Assembly: GCA_012861695.1 (NCBI GenBank)
Contig: JAAOOA010001136.1
Span: 1 to 64,000, forward strand
Length of the DNA: 64,000 bases
DNA from: Trematomus loennbergii
Taxonomy: Eukaryota > Chordata > Actinopteri > Perciformes > Nototheniidae
Direction of reading: 5' to 3'
The position numbers and the translations under genes are program-made. Within the stretch, counting starts at the first letter, position 1; the number at the start of each line of letters is the position of its first letter. This document shows, in pieces, positions 60,730 to 64,000 of the stretch. Below the pieces are notes generated by a model. That model had not been told where the DNA came from, did no database searches, and worked only from the letters and a program-made list of their open reading frames with translations.

Positions 60730-61000
60730 TCCCGTTATATCTCTCACAGGCTCCGCCCTCTACTGGACTCTATGGGTATTACCTTATCCTGCGAGCATTC
60801 TCCTACTGAGACTTCTATAGACGTAGCCGGCCTAGGCGCATCTCCCCGTATAAAAGGAGGCCTCGTCTCCTGACTATCATCCCTTTCTCTTCAGCGGCGG
60901 AAGTGAAATCCAATGAGCATTGAGACGAGAAAGAGAGAGTATGGAGTCAATCCTCGAACACAGAACCTGCCCGAAGTGCCCGAACCTGATCGCTTATAGT
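60730..61000 (+). promoter_or_regulatory. TATA-containing promoter-like block
   Basis: TATAAAAG at 60849-60856 within a GC-rich, CpG-containing stretch, followed at 60940 by a short frame starting MESILEHRTCPKCPNLIAY that has a CxxC pair. This is typical of the start of a retroelement or a lost gene, but no family could be assigned. Confidence 0.35.
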
Positions 61001-61155
61001 ACAGTAGCTTGTTTTTACAGATATTGCCACATCTTCTCACTTTGGTTATCATGGAGACGTTAGCGACACATAACCACACAAAGAGACTCAGAGCAGATAA
61101 TAGGTTGGCATGCAATCTAATGAGTATCTTTAGGAAAATCAGTTATAGTAAAACC

Positions 61156-61640
61156 CATTGTCTTTAGTCACACTACTACGCAGGCTTTTAGGGGTTATAG
61201 AGCCATCACAATGTGCATCAAGTGAACAGCGATGATCGTTGAAGCAAAAAGTGAGCCATTATTTAATGGACCCCTCCAAAATACCCATTAACAAGTACTC
61301 CAACTTTACGATGGTTAATAAGCTCAACCTTGGCTCTGGAAATGTGGACAAGACAAACTACAAAGGATTGTAATTTGATTTTCAGTTGTTTTTAACTGGA
61401 CTTTTAGTCGTCTTTAACATTTTCTTATGGCAACTAAACTTTCTTTAGTCACACTACTACGCGGTCTTTTAGGGGTTATAGACAGGGCTGCACATAACTG
61501 GTGCGCAGGTGCACATGTACATGCACATGCACTCTGGAAATGTGGACAAGACAAACTACAAAGGATTGTAATTAGATTTTCAGTTGTTTTTAACTGGACT
61601 TTTATTCGTCTTTAACATTTTCTTATGGCAACTTTTCTGT
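61156..61640. repeat. Imperfect direct duplication
   Basis: GTCACACTACTACGC-GG-CTTTTAGGGG occurs near 61168 and 61449. A block from CTCTGGAAATGTGGACAAG to TTTTCTTATGGCAACT occurs at 61334-61435 and 61531-61632 with few differences. Spacing between the two parts differs between copies, so one copy has lost about 100 bp. Confidence 0.85.
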
Positions 61641-61987
61641 GTTACCTGCCGTTTCCTATTTGATATGTTGTGTTTTGTTGTTTATTGATTAGCTGTTACC
61701 TTAATGACGTTTCATTCTATCATATAAAGAATAATAGAGAGTGAAAAACTACATTTACAATAAAATACATAAGTCACTGAGGTAAATAAGCCATTGTACC
61801 GAGACAGAAAGAGTGCATGCACCTTATACCTTTGTAGTATCTTTAATGTAAAAACATTGAATACACAGTAGGATCTGGCCAGAAAACGTTGATAATACCT
61901 TGAGTTGCTAAACTGTTTGAGAAAATGAAAACCGTTTCCTTAATTGTTACCTGACATGTTAACTACAAAAAAAGATCTAAAGCTTAC

Positions 61988-62120
61988 CTTACCAGCCAGG
62001 AAGGGAAGTGTTGGGTCTGGGTGGAGGAGCAAGTATGAGAAAAGACGCCCCAGTCTTTGTATTTAACCTGTAAACGCCTCATGCTGCTTCTTTCAGGATG
62101 GGATGTTCCCTTACATAACT
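61988..62120 (-). promoter_or_regulatory. Candidate 5' untranslated exon and promoter of gene B
   Basis: On the minus strand, CCTGGCTGGTAAG is followed by donor gtaagc at 61987, which can pair with the acceptor at 59945-59946. A TTAAATAC box lies about 75 nt upstream of the donor. Position and layout mirror the candidate exon of gene A. Inferred. Confidence 0.4.
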
Positions 62121-62207
62121 TCACCTGTGGTAACACAGGATTTCCCTGCACCAAAATAAACAGGTCGATACACATAGGGAGAGATAATTACATGAGAGCA
62201 GTGTAAC

Positions 62208-62362
62208 TGACTTTTTACAGCGCCACGGCTTCCACAGATGAATTATTTTTATGTATTTATTGTCAAAGCATTTAATATATTCATTGCTATCGGGATGTTA
62301 AGAGCATTCCATGGAATATAACAAAAAGTGTTTCTGAAGTGAATTACCTACCCCACCTTTAA
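62208..62362. mobile_element. TTAA-flanked MITE family 1, truncated copy
   Basis: Right portion only, ending TTACCTACCCCACCTTTAA at 62362; the internal segment GATGTTAAGAGCATTCC matches the other copies. Confidence 0.85.
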
Positions 62363-62567
62363 TCGAAATATTCTACGGAGCCCCCCTGGTGACATTGGTA
62401 GAAAAATATGAATGCAAATTAATAATGCGTGGCCACGCATTAATTATTGAGCTCTGTAATGAGGAAACTGAGGTGGATGTTGATCTTGTTGATCATGTTG
62501 ATCTTGCATTGAATGAAGGTAATTATAAAACGGACAAGTCAAATCAAGCAATCTGATTGGTTCTTAG

Positions 62568-62594
62568 CCGTGGTATACTGAGCGTATACCACGG
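62568..62594. other. Perfect hairpin, 11-bp stem
   Basis: CCGTGGTATAC, five-base loop TGAGC, then GTATACCACGG. It lies in AT-rich flanking DNA and may be the tip or centre of a MITE. Confidence 0.8.
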
Positions 62595-62825
62595 GTAGAA
62601 TTGTAAGTTACTTTTCACAACAAGTCAGTATCCCTCCGCGTCTGAGATAAACAGTATACAGTTGGGCTGAAAAGCAAACAGACATATACATCAAACGGCA
62701 AAAACATATTCAGTGTGCAGTTCCTTTGGCATTAGGGCAGGGATATTTAGATCAGCACTCCGCAGAGACGATCTTTGATCTTTGCTTCGCACTACGGAGG
62801 CCGAGAGTCTCAGTTATCAACACAC

Positions 62826-63063
62826 ATGGAAGTCGAGGAGAAAGAGAAACCCAGCGCACTGAAAAATACCTACAAATCAAACGTTTGGCAATACTTCGGA
62901 TTTTCAAGAAAGACGGTCAACTTGAAAGATCGCTCGCAAATTGTAAACGATGCCGTGCCGCTTTAAAGTACACAAGTAGTACGAGGAACTTAGCGACGCA
63001 CATAAAGAGGCGACATGGGTCTGCGGCTGAAAAGAGAAACCTGAAAGTTAGACATATGAGTTA
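62826..63063 (+). pseudogene. BED zinc-finger remnant of a hAT transposase
   Basis: One frame gives NTYKSNVWQYFGF, the start of a BED finger. The neighbouring frame gives CKRCRAALKYTSSTRNLATH followed by IKRRHG, its C-x2-C and H-x4-H zinc ligands. A frameshift near 62910 separates them. No downstream transposase core is present. Typical of ZBED-like hAT elements. Confidence 0.72.
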
Positions 63064-63529
63064 AATCACTCAGTGAGGTGTTATGTCAGAGAGAGTGGTG
63101 TTTAGTTTACAACAGCCTGTGACTGCCAATAATAGTTTAAATGTCTTCCTTACAATTGTAAGCAGTTATGAAATACCTGTTTGTGAAAGGTTATTTGTAT
63201 TTTTTATTGTTCACATAGAAACCACACCACTGCTTTCTGCTCACTGGTGAGTTAGCCTATGGATGAGTGTTAAGCACATCAGGCTGGCAGCTGTATGGGC
63301 ATTGCACTATGGTAGTTGTTATTTGCACATTGTTAATCATAGGCAATGCATCCTTAAATTGTTTAACTGTGAGGTGTTATAACATTGTACTGTACTCTGG
63401 AGTTTTTAAGTAAAAAAAAAAGAAACAGCATGACTAGTAGAGAGAACCAAATATGTAAAGCACTTTTTTGTTAATGTATGATTTGCTGCATATAAGGAAT
63501 AAAACAAAAATCCTCTGTCGTACCATATT

Positions 63530-63720
63530 GAAGTATCATTATTTTGCATCGTGTTGAATCGCATCGTATCGCCCCGAATTGCATAATGTTGAATCAAATC
63601 ATATCGAACTGTATCGCAACAGGGGTGAATCGTATCGTATCGCATCGCCTAGTGTTTCAAATGCATCGTTAATGTATTGTATCGTTGGCAACGTATCGAG
63701 ATGTGCATCGCATCTGCCTC
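63530..63720. repeat. Degenerate ATCG-rich repeat
   Basis: Repeated ATCGTATCG, ATCGCATCG and TGAATC words; simple-sequence derived or a transposon subterminal region. Confidence 0.6.
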
Positions 63721-63948
63721 AGTGATGGAGATGCACATCCCTAGCGTGTAGGGAGGGGAAGCCCTGATTACATGTTGCCGACGCTTTTATCCGAAGTGAC
63801 TTAAAATAACATACTGTGACTTCCGGTTTGACTAATGGAGGAGTAGGTCGCACCCAGGAGAGCTCTGTTGAAATCCTGTCTAATATTACACTATACTCAC
63901 TTAATTACGACAACTAACGTGTGCAAACGTGTCTAAAAGATAACGAAT

Positions 63949-64000
63949 ATGGGGAAACCTACTAAGAAGCAAAGTCAGCCTGCAGACGACAAATCTTATG
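63949..64000 (+). CDS. Start of an open frame, possibly LINE ORF1 (partial)
   Basis: ATG at 63949 begins MGKPTKKQSQPADDKSY and runs open off the window end. The Lys/Gln-rich start and the upstream leader (ACTTCCGGTTTGACTAATGG at 63820) look like an L1-type LINE 5' region, but too little is visible to be sure. Confidence 0.35.
   Translation, partial: MGKPTKKQSQPADDKSY

Larger units (their letters stand above)
59945..61987. other. First intron of gene B (inferred)
   Basis: Lies between the inferred 5' untranslated exon and the first coding exon. It contains the promoter-like block near 60850 and a local duplication at 61156-61640. No exon recognised. Confidence 0.4.

Overview
The window is vertebrate nuclear DNA, almost certainly from a ray-finned (teleost) fish. 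Coding sequence is split into short exons with GT-AG introns, the intergenic space is packed with fish-type transposable elements (hAT, TTAA-target MITEs, Ty3/Gypsy, CR1/L2-like LINEs), and nothing looks bacterial or organellar. No tRNA, rRNA or CRISPR array was seen.

The cellular genes are two tandem, same-strand (minus) calpain cysteine protease genes. Gene B (coding 59926 down to 42342) lies transcriptionally upstream of gene A (coding 23731 down to 11916). I could place 21 coding exons in each, with the same phases and almost the same lengths, including a 12-nt microexon. Each predicts about 690 residues in classical calpain order: protease core with Cys, His and Asn, then the C2-like/CBSW domain, then a penta-EF-hand domain. 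Length and the C-terminal residues fit the CAPN13/CAPN14 type best. Gene A has one single-base frameshift (first coding exon) and gene B has three (CBSW and linker exons). They are either decaying paralogues or victims of single-base consensus errors; a young Gypsy element in the window is also frame-broken.

Left flank (1-11915): a 19-bp minisatellite of about 160 units reaching the window edge; a hAT transposase remnant; a composite hAT element (6938-10260) with a perfect 8-bp target duplication that contains two further elements. Between the genes (24.8-42.3 kb): a deleted chromovirus-type Gypsy with a SINE-like insert in its 3' LTR; a TTAA element split by a near-full-length young Gypsy (32117-37716, 173-bp LTRs, TSD TTAG); and several MITEs. 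A 7.4-kb intron of gene B holds a nest: an old L2-like LINE fragment cut by a hAT element (8-bp TSD CTCTACCC), which itself carries a Rex/CR1-like LINE. Right flank: a TATA-containing promoter-like block, a local duplication, a BED-finger hAT remnant and the first codons of what may be a LINE ORF1.

Three unrelated TTAA-flanked element families (piggyBac-like target) dominate the calpain neighbourhood. Comparing the two calpain genes gives an unusually clean empty-site/filled-site pair for one of them.
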